Numbered from the stretch's first letter, positions 6,940-15,648 are shown. The stretch: 20,178 bases of DNA from Caryophanales bacterium (GCA_016291895.1 JAEEZO010000049.1:1-20178); one strand, 5' to 3'. A program made the numbers and translations. Notes: a model not told the origin generated them from the sequence alone.

Positions 6940-8203
6940 AATCTTTTAATTCGTCAAACTTCTTTTTCATTGTTTCATTATTTCTTGTTAATTTCTGTAC
7001 TGTAAGATTATCTAATTTGTTATTAGCAATTCTTAAATTATCATCAGTACGTAATAAATTCTCTTTAACTTTTTGTAAATGTTCAATTGTTTTATCAATT
7101 TCTTCAATTGCTTTACCAAACTTTTCATTAGCAAGTCGCCAATTACGACCAAAAGTATCTTTAAAAGAATTTAAATCATTTTCGAAATTAGTAATATCAA
7201 TATTCTGATTGCGAATAATATTTAATTCTTTTTTATATTCAAGAGCTTTACTAGATATATTTCTAATTAAAGTAATAATAGGAATAAAGAATTGAGGTCT
7301 TATTACATACATCTTTGGATATAGATGAGATACATCTACAATACCATCATTATACAAATCATTGTCCATTTCAAGTAAAGATACTAAAACAGCATATTCA
7401 CAATTTTTTAACTTACGATCTTTATCAAGTTCTTTTAAGAAATCTTCATTTTTATGTTTCGTACTTGTTGTATCATTTTCATTTTTCATCTCAAACATAA
7501 TTGATACAATTTCATTATTATCATCATCAAAATCACGGAAGATAAAATCACCTTTAGAACCTTCTTTAACTTCATTATCTTTATCAAAATAAGCGTTTGG
7601 GAACAGTGGACGTAATCTATTAAATTCATTATTACAATGAACTTCAAGAGACTCACCTATCATCTTAGTAGATTGACGAGCTTTAAAATCTTTATAATAT
7701 GCTATTTGTTCATCTTTATCTTTAAGTTTATTTTCATATTGTTCTTTTAAACTATTTTCTTTTAATTTATATTCTTTGTTATTACTATCTAATAAATTAT
7801 TAAGATTATTTATTTCTTTATCTTTTTCACTAACTACTTTTGTTATTTCAAGTTCTTTTTTAGATTCTGAAACTTCTATTTTATTATTTAATTCTTTAAT
7901 TTCTAATTCTTTTTTATTTAATTTTTCTAAATAATCTTTTTCTAGTTTGCTAGATAGATTTTTTATTTCATTTTCTAAATTATTTATTTCTTTGTCTTTA
8001 TCATTTAGTTTTTCACTTAGTTCTTTTTCATTACTTGCTTTTAATAGTTTAATAGCATTTTCTTTATCTTGTTCATATTGCTTTTTATGAAGATCTAATT
8101 CTTTATTAAACTCTATATCTCTTATTTGTTTACTAATTGATTCATAATCTTCTTCATTTATTTGAAAAACGGTACCACACTTTGGACACTTTATTTCGTT
8201 CAT
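6938..8203 (-). CDS. DUF2130 family protein (zinc-finger-like N-terminus, coiled coil, nuclease-like core)
   Basis: 421 residues in three parts. Residues 1-15 hold CPKCGTVF, a CxxC metal-binding knuckle. Residues about 25-170 are lysine/glutamate-rich and read as a long coiled coil. Residues about 175-340 are the DUF2130 core, with STKMIGESLEVH, the GSKGDF motif (D219) and FEMKNE (E238, K240). A glutamate (E184 or E187), then D219, then E-x-K at 238-240 match the residue order of PD-(D/E)XK nucleases; this is my inference from the motif and is not shown activity. A second helical region ends the protein. The start is preceded by GGAGGTTAT. A perfect TATAAT lies at 8228-8223. The function of the family is not established to my knowledge, and the housekeeping context gives no hint. 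Confidence 0.85.
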   Translation of the reverse strand: MNEIKCPKCGTVFQINEEDYESISKQIRDIEFNKELDLHKKQYEQDKENAIKLLKASNEKELSEKLNDKDKEINNLENEIKNLSSKLEKDYLEKLNKKELEIKELNNKIEVSESKKELEITKVVSEKDKEINNLNNLLDSNNKEYKLKENSLKEQYENKLKDKDEQIAYYKDFKARQSTKMIGESLEVHCNNEFNRLRPLFPNAYFDKDNEVKEGSKGDFIFRDFDDDNNEIVSIMFEMKNENDTTSTKHKNEDFLKELDKDRKLKNCEYAVLVSLLEMDNDLYNDGIVDVSHLYPKMYVIRPQFFIPIITLIRNISSKALEYKKELNIIRNQNIDITNFENDLNSFKDTFGRNWRLANEKFGKAIEEIDKTIEHLQKVKENLLRTDDNLRIANNKLDNLTVQKLTRNNETMKKKFDELKD

Positions 8204-8222
8204 ATAACCTCCACTTTAATTT

Positions 8223-8228
8223 ATTATA
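8223..8228 (-). promoter_or_regulatory. Likely -10 element of the DUF2130 gene
   Basis: A perfect TATAAT on the minus strand 20 bases before the ATG (8201-8203), just downstream of the lepB terminator. The -35 region would fall inside that terminator and is weak. Confidence 0.45.
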
Positions 8229-8230
8229 AC

Positions 8231-8252
8231 AAAAAAAGTCACCTAAGTGACT
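8231..8252 (-). terminator. Intrinsic terminator after lepB
   Basis: AGTCAC (8237-8242) pairs with GTGACT (8247-8252) around a 4-base loop, followed on the minus strand by seven T (8237-8231). The stem overlaps the lepB stop codon. Confidence 0.75.
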
Positions 8253-8757
8253 ATTTTACAGTACGAATTTTAGAGAATGGAAATAATACTTTTTTAATAA
8301 CCTTACCTCTTATTTGATCTTTACTAATAAAACCAATAATTCTTGAATCGCTAGAGTTTCCACGATTATCTCCTAAAACGAAATAATATCCTTCTGGAAC
8401 AACTTCACTATTTAATTCATGAATATCATAATTATGAGTTATTTCATGTTCAAATGGTTCTTCTACTTCTTTATCATTAATGAAAAGCTTATTATCCTGA
8501 TATTTAATATGTTCACCAGGAAGACCAATTATTCTTTTAATAATAATTTCATCTTTGGTATTAATAACGACAATATCAAATCTTTTAACACCATTAAGGC
8601 GATAACCAATTTCATTTAATAACATGAATTCTCCATTATGAAGAGTTGGTTTCATACTATCACCACTTACTCTAATTGGTGAGATAATAAAAAACTTAAA
8701 TAATAATACAACAGCGATAATAATAACATAACTCATTACTTCTTTAAATATTTTCAT
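8251..8757 (-). CDS. lepB: Signal peptidase I
   Basis: Membrane serine protease that removes signal peptides from exported proteins on the outer face of the membrane. One N-terminal transmembrane segment (SYVIIIAVVLLFKFFIISPI) is followed by the catalytic-serine box SGDSMKPTL, the catalytic-lysine box IIIKRIIGLPGE and the C-terminal box GDNRGNSSDSR. The Ser/Lys dyad marks it as a prokaryotic-type enzyme and not a SipW-like Ser/His form. I start it at the ATG at 8755-8757, seven bases after TAGGTG, giving 168 residues; an upstream GTG at 8764-8766 would overlap that ribosome binding site. It sits just downstream of the rplS terminator. The exported proteins in this window are plausible substrates. 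Confidence 0.94.
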   Translation of the reverse strand: MKIFKEVMSYVIIIAVVLLFKFFIISPIRVSGDSMKPTLHNGEFMLLNEIGYRLNGVKRFDIVVINTKDEIIIKRIIGLPGEHIKYQDNKLFINDKEVEEPFEHEITHNYDIHELNSEVVPEGYYFVLGDNRGNSSDSRIIGFISKDQIRGKVIKKVLFPFSKIRTVK

Positions 8758-8770
8758 TTTAAACACCTAC

Positions 8771-8796
8771 AAAAAAGATAAGGGTTAATCCTTATC
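8771..8796 (-). terminator. Intrinsic terminator after rplS
   Basis: GATAAGG (8777-8783) pairs with CCTTATC (8790-8796) around a 6-base loop, followed on the minus strand by six T (8776-8771). It ends about 13 bases before the lepB ATG, so lepB may depend on readthrough. Confidence 0.78.
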
Positions 8797-8798
8797 TT

Positions 8799-9137
8799 TT
8801 ATGCTCTTTCTTCAATTTTGTATTGACCCTTTAAGTTTCTTAAGAATGTTAACTTAGCACGTCTTGCTTTACCACGACGAACAACAGTAATACTAGCTAC
8901 CTTAGGTGAATGAACAGCGAAAATTCTTTCAACACCTACACCAGCTGAAGTCTTTCTAACTGTAAAAGTTTCATTTAGTCCTGAACCTTTACGAGAAATA
9001 ACAACTCCTTCATAAGCTTGAATTCTTTCACGTTTACCTTCGATAATCTTAACATCAACTTTTACTAAGTCACCAACACGGAACTCTGGAATGTTAGGGT
9101 TCATTTGACTTTTTTCAATCTTATCAATTACGTTCAT
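8799..9137 (-). CDS. rplS: Large ribosomal subunit protein bL19
   Basis: Structural protein of the 50S subunit near the 30S interface. The 112-residue sequence has the family motifs [51 protein letters not shown] and the C-terminal [17 protein letters not shown] segment (here [17 protein letters not shown]). Length is typical. The ATG at 9135-9137 follows GGAGATTTAAA. Its own promoter and a leader of about 75 bases lie upstream. It is followed by a terminator and then lepB; the usual neighbours trmD and rimM are absent here. Confidence 0.97.
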   Translation of the reverse strand: MNVIDKIEKSQMNPNIPEFRVGDLVKVDVKIIEGKRERIQAYEGVVISRKGSGLNETFTVRKTSAGVGVERIFAVHSPKVASITVVRRGKARRAKLTFLRNLKGQYKIEERA

Positions 9138-9248
9138 TTTAAATCTCCTTTTCTTTTATCATAATCATATTTAAAAACTAAATGAAAAGTTTATTACATA
9201 AACAGCGGATTACTCATAAAATTATAACATAAAATAAATAAATTGCAA
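9138..9248 (-). promoter_or_regulatory. rplS promoter and 5' leader
   Basis: -35 TTGCAA (9248-9243) and a perfect -10 TATAAT (9226-9221) are separated by 16 bp. The transcribed leader, from about 9214 to 9138, contains a small hairpin, GTTTAT-gta-ATAAAC (9203-9189), preceded by AATCCGCTG. Firmicutes rplS genes often carry an autoregulatory L19 leader, and this could be one, but I cannot confirm its consensus by eye. The promoter is much surer than the leader element. Confidence 0.6.
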
Positions 9249-9267
9249 GACTTTTTTACAAGAAGAA

Positions 9268-10344
9268 TTAAACATCTTTTTGATATGATTCTAATGTTTC
9301 AGGATTAAAATATATTTCTTGATAATTTAAATCATTTCCAATATATAGATATAGGCCTTCTTCATAATCAATAGATTCATTATTATAACCACTTCTAATA
9401 TGATCATATTCCATACCATTAAGATCTATTTCTTTTAGTACTTCACAAGATGAATTAATAATTAATAATTTATCATCACGTTTAGCGATTACTAAGCCTC
9501 TTATTATGTCATAAATATCATCATATTCTTCACTAATCATAATTGTTTCATTATTGAAGTTTTTAACAAAAAACTTGTTACTAAAATCAGTTAAGATAAC
9601 ATGATTATTAGATAGTCCTACTTTCCTTATTGATGGTATATTAACACTTTTTAGACTAGAAGTATAAACATTAATAATATCACCTATATAATCACTTGCA
9701 AGTATTAAATAATCATTTTCTTTTTCATAATAATTAAGTTCTAAATTAGAAGCCACTATTAATTGTTCCATTGTTAAATAATTAACTAAAGAATAATGAT
9801 CATCTTCTTTAATAATTAATTCATTTTTATCAATAACATATTTTGAATTAGCATCAATTTCAATATTATCATTAACAAAATAATAATCATTAGTATCTAG
9901 TGAATAATAGAAATCATTATTTCCATTACGATATATAATTCCATATAAAGTTCCATTATTAACTAAAAATTGAATTTCATCTAATTCATATTCAAAATCA
10001 CTTAAATAATAAACTCCATTATCAAATAAACTAAATATTAAATAACCATTATCACGTATTAAAGCATAATTATCATTACCTGTAATAAATTCACAATCAG
10101 GGGTTTCACAATAATAATCATGAGTAATATCACTATCTAAATCAGTTGATAAATAATAAGAGCCATGAATAGTTAATTTATAATCTGTAACCCTGTTTTC
10201 AACCCAGCCATTAGATAAACTAATAACTTCTTGCTCTTCTTCGTTATTTTTATTCTTTTGTGAAAATTGTATAGTTGAATAAACAGTTACAAGAATTGTT
10301 AAAACAAAAACTAATATTACCGTAACATATAACTTATTTTTCAT
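9268..10344 (-). CDS. Exported or membrane-anchored protein of unknown function
   Basis: 358 residues from the ATG at 10342-10344. This start overlaps the TGA of the pseudouridine synthase gene as ATGA and has AAAGGAGAAGTT upstream, so translation is coupled; an ATG 18 bases earlier has no such support. An uncleaved signal or anchor (KLYVTVILVFVLTILVTVY, residues about 4-23) is followed by a short EEEQE linker and about 310 residues rich in tyrosine, asparagine and aspartate. The extracellular part shows loosely repeated strands such as NYALIRDNGYLIFSLFDNG and KYVIDKNELIIKEDDHYSLV, which suggest a beta-propeller or WG-repeat-like fold. That fold is inference. No catalytic motif is visible. 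No convincing terminator follows. Confidence 0.78.
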   Translation of the reverse strand: MKNKLYVTVILVFVLTILVTVYSTIQFSQKNKNNEEEQEVISLSNGWVENRVTDYKLTIHGSYYLSTDLDSDITHDYYCETPDCEFITGNDNYALIRDNGYLIFSLFDNGVYYLSDFEYELDEIQFLVNNGTLYGIIYRNGNNDFYYSLDTNDYYFVNDNIEIDANSKYVIDKNELIIKEDDHYSLVNYLTMEQLIVASNLELNYYEKENDYLILASDYIGDIINVYTSSLKSVNIPSIRKVGLSNNHVILTDFSNKFFVKNFNNETIMISEEYDDIYDIIRGLVIAKRDDKLLIINSSCEVLKEIDLNGMEYDHIRSGYNNESIDYEEGLYLYIGNDLNYQEIYFNPETLESYQKDV

Positions 10345-11003
10345 AACTTCTCCTTTAACCATTTAAAATTCCAAATATCTCCTTTAGGGTATCTAGTAAA
10401 ACTTTTTAACTCTTTTGTTACAGGATGAATAAATTCAAGATGATAAGCACATAAACCAAGATTATCATAAGAATCATTCCCATATCTTTTATCACCAATA
10501 AGAGGATGATTACGTGATTTAAACTGTACTCTTATTTGATGATGTCTTCCGGTTTCTAGATGAACATTAACCAAAGAGATATCCTTATCTTTATTATACT
10601 CTAATAATTGATAATTTAATACAGCAAGTTTACCTTCTTTAGAAACAACGGTACTAAAATCATCTTTTTTCAAAAGGTAATCTTCCATTCTTCCACTATC
10701 GACTTTTCCATGAACAATCGCAAGATAATCTTTAGTTAATTCATTTTTTCGAATTGATTCTGAAAGACGACTTGCTGCTTTACTTGTTTTAGCAAAAACC
10801 ATTATGCCACTTGTTACACGGTCAAGTCTATGGACAAGACCTAAATAGACATTACCAGGTTTATGATATTTTTCTTTAATATATTTTTTTATGATAGTAA
10901 GCATATCAATATCACCTGTAATATCACCTTGACTTAAGATATTAATTGGTTTAAAAACAACTATCACATGATTATCTTCATATAATATTTCTAAATTATT
11001 CAT
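10341..11003 (-). CDS. RluA family RNA pseudouridine synthase
   Basis: Isomerises uridine to pseudouridine in rRNA or tRNA. The catalytic motif HRLDRVTSG is intact (catalytic aspartate about residue 61). LETGRHHQIRVQF and HPLIGDKRYG, both typical of RluA/RluC/RluD enzymes, follow. I start it at the ATG at 11001-11003, which overlaps the stop of the upstream methyltransferase and follows GGAAG, giving 220 residues; an earlier ATG inside the upstream gene would add residues unlike the family. There is no N-terminal S4 domain, so this is the short form. The target site cannot be told from sequence. It is coupled to genes on both sides. Confidence 0.92.
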   Translation of the reverse strand: MNNLEILYEDNHVIVVFKPINILSQGDITGDIDMLTIIKKYIKEKYHKPGNVYLGLVHRLDRVTSGIMVFAKTSKAASRLSESIRKNELTKDYLAIVHGKVDSGRMEDYLLKKDDFSTVVSKEGKLAVLNYQLLEYNKDKDISLVNVHLETGRHHQIRVQFKSRNHPLIGDKRYGNDSYDNLGLCAYHLEFIHPVTKELKSFTRYPKGDIWNFKWLKEKL

Positions 11004-11859
11004 ATTCAATTCTTCCATAAATACCACATGGTAATACAAGTCCACCCTTTATTGGAAGACCAATCTCGTCACATGTAATCCAACCAGTATTATCTTTATT
11101 AATTGTTAAACGTAATAAATTATCAAGAAGAACAGGAGATAAACCAGAATATGAGTTTACTAGTACAAATAATGGTTCATCTGATAATACTTCTTTACAA
11201 AGAGAAAGTAATTTAAATAAATCTTTCTCAAGATCCCAAACTTCGCCATTAGCACCACGTCCATAAGCAGGAGGATCCATTATAATGGCATCATATTTAT
11301 TACCTCTTCTAATTTCGCGAGATACAAATTTAATAACATCATCGACAATATAACGAACCATATTTTCATCTAGATTGTTGCTTTTAACATTTTCTTTAGC
11401 CCAATCAACCATACCACGACTTGAATCAACATGAGTTACATGAGCTCCTGCTTTGATACAAGCGATAGTAGCACCACCTGTGTATGCAAAAAGATTTAAA
11501 ACTTTTATTTTACGACCACAATTTTTTATTTTATCCATCATAAAATTCCAGTTATAAGCTTGTTCTGGAAATAAACCTGTATGTTTAAAACCCATTTGTT
11601 TAATATTAAAAACTAAATCATGATATTTAATCGTCCAATCACTAGGAAGATTTTTTCTATTTTCCCAATGACCTCCACCTTTATTACTACGATAATAAAC
11701 ACTATGAATTAAATTTTTATATTTATTTTCTAAGTCACCATTATCCCAAATAACCGCTGGATCTGGTCTTAATAAATAATATTTATCCCATCTTTCTAGT
11801 TTCATACCACAACTAGCATCTAGTATTTCATAATCTTTATAATCATTGGTTAATTTCAT
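10996..11859 (-). CDS. Class I SAM-dependent methyltransferase, RlmI-like (probable rRNA cytosine methyltransferase)
   Basis: 287 residues from the ATG at 11857-11859, which follows TAGGTGAT. The N-terminal part (LDASCGMKLERWDKYYLLRPDPAVIW in outline) precedes a Rossmann methyltransferase domain. SAM-binding motif I is LNLFAYTGGATI (about 131-142), the acidic loop follows with THVDSSRGMVDWAKEN, and motif IV is DPPAYGRG (about 205-212). The pattern fits the Methyltrans_SAM family that includes RlmI and RlmK-like 23S rRNA methyltransferases, but the protein lacks the N-terminal PUA domain of RlmI, so substrate and site stay open. It overlaps the RluA-type gene by 8 bases, which supports an RNA-modification operon. 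Confidence 0.85.
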   Translation of the reverse strand: MKLTNDYKDYEILDASCGMKLERWDKYYLLRPDPAVIWDNGDLENKYKNLIHSVYYRSNKGGGHWENRKNLPSDWTIKYHDLVFNIKQMGFKHTGLFPEQAYNWNFMMDKIKNCGRKIKVLNLFAYTGGATIACIKAGAHVTHVDSSRGMVDWAKENVKSNNLDENMVRYIVDDVIKFVSREIRRGNKYDAIIMDPPAYGRGANGEVWDLEKDLFKLLSLCKEVLSDEPLFVLVNSYSGLSPVLLDNLLRLTINKDNTGWITCDEIGLPIKGGLVLPCGIYGRIEYE

Positions 11860-11875
11860 ATTATCACCTACGTTT

Positions 11876-11881
11876 ATTATA
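11876..11881 (-). promoter_or_regulatory. Likely -10 element of the methyltransferase operon
   Basis: A perfect TATAAT (11881-11876 on the minus strand) 16 bases before the ATG, immediately downstream of the adhesin terminator. The -35 would lie in the terminator stem (TAGACT) and is poor. Confidence 0.4.
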
Positions 11882-11892
11882 TAAATCAAAAT

Positions 11893-11920
11893 AAAAAAAG
11901 TCTATAAATTATAGACTTTT
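11893..11920 (-). terminator. Intrinsic terminator after the adhesin gene
   Basis: AAAAGTCTATA (11896-11906) pairs with TATAGACTTTT (11910-11920), an 11-bp stem with a 3-base loop, followed on the minus strand by seven T (11899-11893). The adhesin TAA sits at the loop and stem border. Confidence 0.85.
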
Positions 11921-14900
11921 CTTAAAAACTTTACTAAGATAACCAGTTTTAATCGCAATAACGATACCTAATATTATAGCAATAATTGCAATAGGTATTA
12001 GTTTTGTATTACTACCAGTAATTGGTACTTTAATTGGTTTTTCAGTAAATTGTACTTGAACTAAATGATTTTCTCTAACATTTTTAAAGTTATCAATAAT
12101 CATTTTATCTTTATTAGTAACTTCTATCTCTTCTCCATCAATAACTACTCGTTGGATTTCATATCCATCATCAGGTGTTATAACAATGTAATCAATAGTT
12201 GAATCATCTCCACTTGAGATTTTTTCATCACCGACGATATCACCACCGCCACCAATAACTTCAGTTACAATATCGAATTTCAATTTTTCATAAGTATAAA
12301 CAAGTTCTTGTTCATCAATTGTAAATTCAACATCTTCATATTCTGGTCTTGTAACAACAACATAACCATCTTTATCTTTTGGTTGTGCATGATATTTTTC
12401 ATGTACTAAACCAATTGCTATATCATCATCAAATAATTTTTCAGTAGTTCCATGAAGGTAATGATGAACAATTATAATACCAGGAAGTTTAATATCAGTA
12501 TCTTTTGTTGCTAATACTAAATCCGTTTTCTCTTCAAGAGTAGTTTTAGCTTCAACTCCATTAGTCATAGTCTTATCATCGACATTAAGATCTGAGAATA
12601 CAACTTTAATCTTCTTATCTACTGTAATAGTATCATTTTCTCCATTATATGTATCGATGCCATTCCAATTAACTTGCCATACAATCTTATATTCGCCATC
12701 ATATTCTCCACCATCAAGATCTGATTTACTAGTATCTATCTTGTATGGAAGAGTATCTGTAATAGTTATTAAACCATCACCACGATAATCAACAACATGA
12801 CCTTCATAATGAATATCATATGTTACTTCTTGAGACACACTAGTTAATTCATCTGGACCAGTTTTTGTAATAACGGTTTCAAGTGTACTATCTTTCTTTC
12901 GATAAATAAAATCAAGAGTCGTATCACCATTTATATTATCAGTAACCGTTCCTGTATTACCTTCTAATACAGTTCCATCTTTCTTAACTTCAACGAAATC
13001 ATATTCATCAAGATCACAAGTAGTTTTTGTATAACTTGTTCCCTCATCTAAAATTTCTGTTGTTGTAGGACATAATTCTTGAGTTGTTCCTTCTTTATAA
13101 TGATGAACAATTAATGTATATAAATCTATTTGAGTATCAGCATATGTATTAGTCTCTTTATCTACTTTAGCAGTATCAACGTTCTCTACTACACTATTAG
13201 TTATAACTTCAACATCACTTGGAACATTATTATAATAAACTGTAAAGTCAATTGAAATATCTTTCGTTACAGTATCATTATTTTGACCATTAGTGTTGAT
13301 ATTATTCCATGGAATAGTCCATGTAATTGTCTTATTATCATTATTATAAGTACCACCTGCAAGATTTGAACGTGTTGTATCAATTTCATATTCTAACTTA
13401 TCGGTTACAGTAATTGTTGCATCTCCACGATAATCTTTAATCTTAACAGTATCTGTTATCTTATAATTGAAAGCTTCATTCCTTGAATGGAATAATGTTG
13501 GAGCTTCCTTTTTAGGATTAGCATCAACAGTTGTTAACTCATAATAGAATGTAATTTCTATATTACCCTTAACATTACCAGTAACTTTTCCTAGTGGATC
13601 ATTGATTGTAGCACTAGAATCATTAGATACAACATATGCATAAATATAATTGCCTAAAGAAGTTTCATTACTACATTTATTTTTTTCATAAGCAGTATTA
13701 TATGGTAATACTGATGTTTCTGTTGGACATATTTCTTCTGTTGTACCTTTTTTATAATGATGAACTGTAACTTTAGCAGGTTTCATTTCATAATAGTAAT
13801 CAATATATACAATGCCACTTGAATCTGTTAAGTTTCCTTGAACAGTATTTGTATAAACACCATTTGAGTTTGCGCCTCCTGTACCATCAGCATTCCATGT
13901 TGCCTTAAGTGCAGGTGTAATATTTAAGTTATTTTTATCCATTCCATTTACAAGAATTTCTCTAAATCGATATTGAGATGTCGCCGTTGTTAAAGTGCTA
14001 CATGGATTAGTCGTAAATGATGCTCCATGATTAGCTGAATTATTTATCGCAATATCCTCACATAATTTAGTATTTGTTCTTGAAACTAATATTGGATTAT
14101 TTAATGATTGTTCATTTGGAGTAGTATTAGCTAAGAAGTGTCTACTTACTACTTTATATTTAATTGAAACATCAACATTTGGTGTATTTTGTTGTACAAG
14201 AGAAGAATTAACTATTTTAGAATTTACTTGAGCAACATTAGAAATCGTTGTTCCAGCTTTATATGTTGCAAATGTTACTGGTATATCTAATTTATAAAAA
14301 TGTCCATAAAAACTACCACTACTTAAAATATTAGATTTTGCAGATGCAGTTACTGTTTTTCCACTTACTTGAACATTAAAGTATGAAGTAACATCTGTTC
14401 CACTTTCATTATAAACTTTAATACCATTAGTATTAATTGTTAAATAGTTTTCTAGTGTATCAGTTATTTCAAATCGATCATATAACGTATTAGTTGGGAA
14501 TAATGTAGCACCATAAGCTTGATTCAATCCAAATGCACTTGCAAAGTAGTTATTTGGAGCATAACGTGATATACGATAAGTAAATGAATTATTTAAATAA
14601 TATGGTCCACTACCTTGAAGAACAGTCTTCGTTGGAGTTGGTTCTTCAAATTTAGTTGGTGAAATAAACATATAAGCGATACCACAGCCAGTACCACCAT
14701 AGTGGATTTTATATACACCACCAACGGAAGACGAATGAACTACAGCTGTAGTTTGGAATAATGGAGAATTGGCATCCATAATGTTAACATAATTTCCTTG
14801 TACATAACTACCAATACCAATACCACCATCAGATTCTACTATAGAAACTAAATAATTAGCACCATGAGTAACTTGATTCTTATTATAATAAATTGTGTTA

Positions 14901-15262
14901 TTACCTGTTAATGGTTTAAAACCTTCAGTACCATTTAAGAAGGCACCAGATACATTTCCAGGAACATCTATATCATAATATGATGATAAAACGTTATTAA
15001 TTTGTGTTGCAACAGTTCCATCTTGGTTTAAATATGTTATCGTGAAATCACATTCTGCACGATCAGCATTTAAGGCAAATAATATTGGTTCACCAGTTGT
15101 TAAAGGATGTGATGTGTTATTCGAAGGAGTTGGAGCCAATTGATTATTAGATATTAGTATTTCTGGTAAAAATGCTATATAAACACCTGTACTAGCTTCT
15201 GACCATGGTGTGATATTATCAGCAGTAATTCTAACATTTAATGGATTACCATTAGCATCCAT
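11909..15262 (-). CDS. Large modular wall-anchored surface adhesin, main body (separated from its signal peptide by an in-frame stop)
   Basis: 1117 residues from the ATG at 15262; the open frame actually extends 38 codons further to a TAA at 15377-15379. An N-terminal adhesin-like region (about 1-370) is followed by alternating modules. Three MucBP-like units begin VHHYKKGTTEEICPT (about 499), VHHYKEGTTQELCPT (about 717) and VHHYLHGTTEKLF (about 930). Two DUF11/isopeptide-like units share YRGDxxITxTDxLxYxIDT and S-L-GG-Y. A further repeat (TPDDGYEIQRVVIDG) precedes the C-terminus. The end is a sorting signal: VPITGSN (about 1077), a hydrophobic helix, then KVFKKSL. Sortase would thus link it to peptidoglycan, VPITG being a variant of LPXTG. 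No ribosome binding site precedes the ATG at 15262, so efficient separate translation is doubtful. It is most simply the body of a nonsense-interrupted gene spanning 11909-15574. Confidence 0.85.
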   Translation of the reverse strand: MDANGNPLNVRITADNITPWSEASTGVYIAFLPEILISNNQLAPTPSNNTSHPLTTGEPILFALNADRAECDFTITYLNQDGTVATQINNVLSSYYDIDVPGNVSGAFLNGTEGFKPLTGNNTIYYNKNQVTHGANYLVSIVESDGGIGIGSYVQGNYVNIMDANSPLFQTTAVVHSSSVGGVYKIHYGGTGCGIAYMFISPTKFEEPTPTKTVLQGSGPYYLNNSFTYRISRYAPNNYFASAFGLNQAYGATLFPTNTLYDRFEITDTLENYLTINTNGIKVYNESGTDVTSYFNVQVSGKTVTASAKSNILSSGSFYGHFYKLDIPVTFATYKAGTTISNVAQVNSKIVNSSLVQQNTPNVDVSIKYKVVSRHFLANTTPNEQSLNNPILVSRTNTKLCEDIAINNSANHGASFTTNPCSTLTTATSQYRFREILVNGMDKNNLNITPALKATWNADGTGGANSNGVYTNTVQGNLTDSSGIVYIDYYYEMKPAKVTVHHYKKGTTEEICPTETSVLPYNTAYEKNKCSNETSLGNYIYAYVVSNDSSATINDPLGKVTGNVKGNIEITFYYELTTVDANPKKEAPTLFHSRNEAFNYKITDTVKIKDYRGDATITVTDKLEYEIDTTRSNLAGGTYNNDNKTITWTIPWNNINTNGQNNDTVTKDISIDFTVYYNNVPSDVEVITNSVVENVDTAKVDKETNTYADTQIDLYTLIVHHYKEGTTQELCPTTTEILDEGTSYTKTTCDLDEYDFVEVKKDGTVLEGNTGTVTDNINGDTTLDFIYRKKDSTLETVITKTGPDELTSVSQEVTYDIHYEGHVVDYRGDGLITITDTLPYKIDTSKSDLDGGEYDGEYKIVWQVNWNGIDTYNGENDTITVDKKIKVVFSDLNVDDKTMTNGVEAKTTLEEKTDLVLATKDTDIKLPGIIIVHHYLHGTTEKLFDDDIAIGLVHEKYHAQPKDKDGYVVVTRPEYEDVEFTIDEQELVYTYEKLKFDIVTEVIGGGGDIVGDEKISSGDDSTIDYIVITPDDGYEIQRVVIDGEEIEVTNKDKMIIDNFKNVRENHLVQVQFTEKPIKVPITGSNTKLIPIAIIAIILGIVIAIKTGYLSKVFKKSL

Positions 15263-15376
15263 CGCACTATTTTTAATTAAAACTTGTATTTTACCTGATC
15301 TTTGATGTAAATACTTTGGTACTCTAACACCAGCAATCGTTGTCCAACCATTAGCATTATTTGATTCATCTATAAA

Positions 15377-15574
15377 TTATGTATTAGCATTATACACAAT
15401 AGTTGAATAAGAATATGACACCGGTATAGATGTCGGATAATTAGAATAATCCTTCATTGTAGTACTAAGAGGAGCAGCATAACTAGCATTTTTTAATACA
15501 AATGCAACTATCGTTCCTATTAAAACAATTAAACTTAAAGCAAAAATTTGTTTTTTTTCAAAAATATTTTTCAT
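15377..15574 (-). pseudogene. 5' fragment of the adhesin gene (signal peptide), ended by a premature TAA
   Basis: Encodes 65 residues from the ATG at 15572-15574, eight bases after GGAG; an ATG nine bases earlier lies too close to that site. It holds a positively charged start, a hydrophobic stretch (IFALSLIVLIGTIVAFVL, about 10-27), a likely signal peptidase site at NASYA-AP, then mature residues up to VYNANT and TAA. Reading past the TAA in the same frame gives FIDESNNANGWTTIAGVRV and runs without another stop into the large adhesin body. So the two pieces are one gene of about 1221 codons broken by a single codon; no frameshift is needed. Nonsense mutation, sequence error or readthrough are the options. 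If not read through, this product would be a short secreted peptide. Confidence 0.8.
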
Positions 15575-15648
15575 ATCATACACTCCATTTTATTTACTTT
15601 TATTATCTAACATAATTATCATACCATATAACATAAGAAAAACATATG

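Noticed and set aside
7017..7592. Three plus-strand ORFs opposite the DUF2130 gene
   Set aside because: They lie wholly inside a gene with clear family motifs, have no ribosome binding sites and encode low-complexity shadow peptides.
8419..8619. Plus-strand ORF opposite lepB
   Set aside because: Antisense to the conserved catalytic region of signal peptidase; no start signal and no protein features.
15263..15376. A frameshift as the cause of the split adhesin
   Set aside because: Codon-by-codon reading shows both parts are in the same frame; only the TAA separates them.
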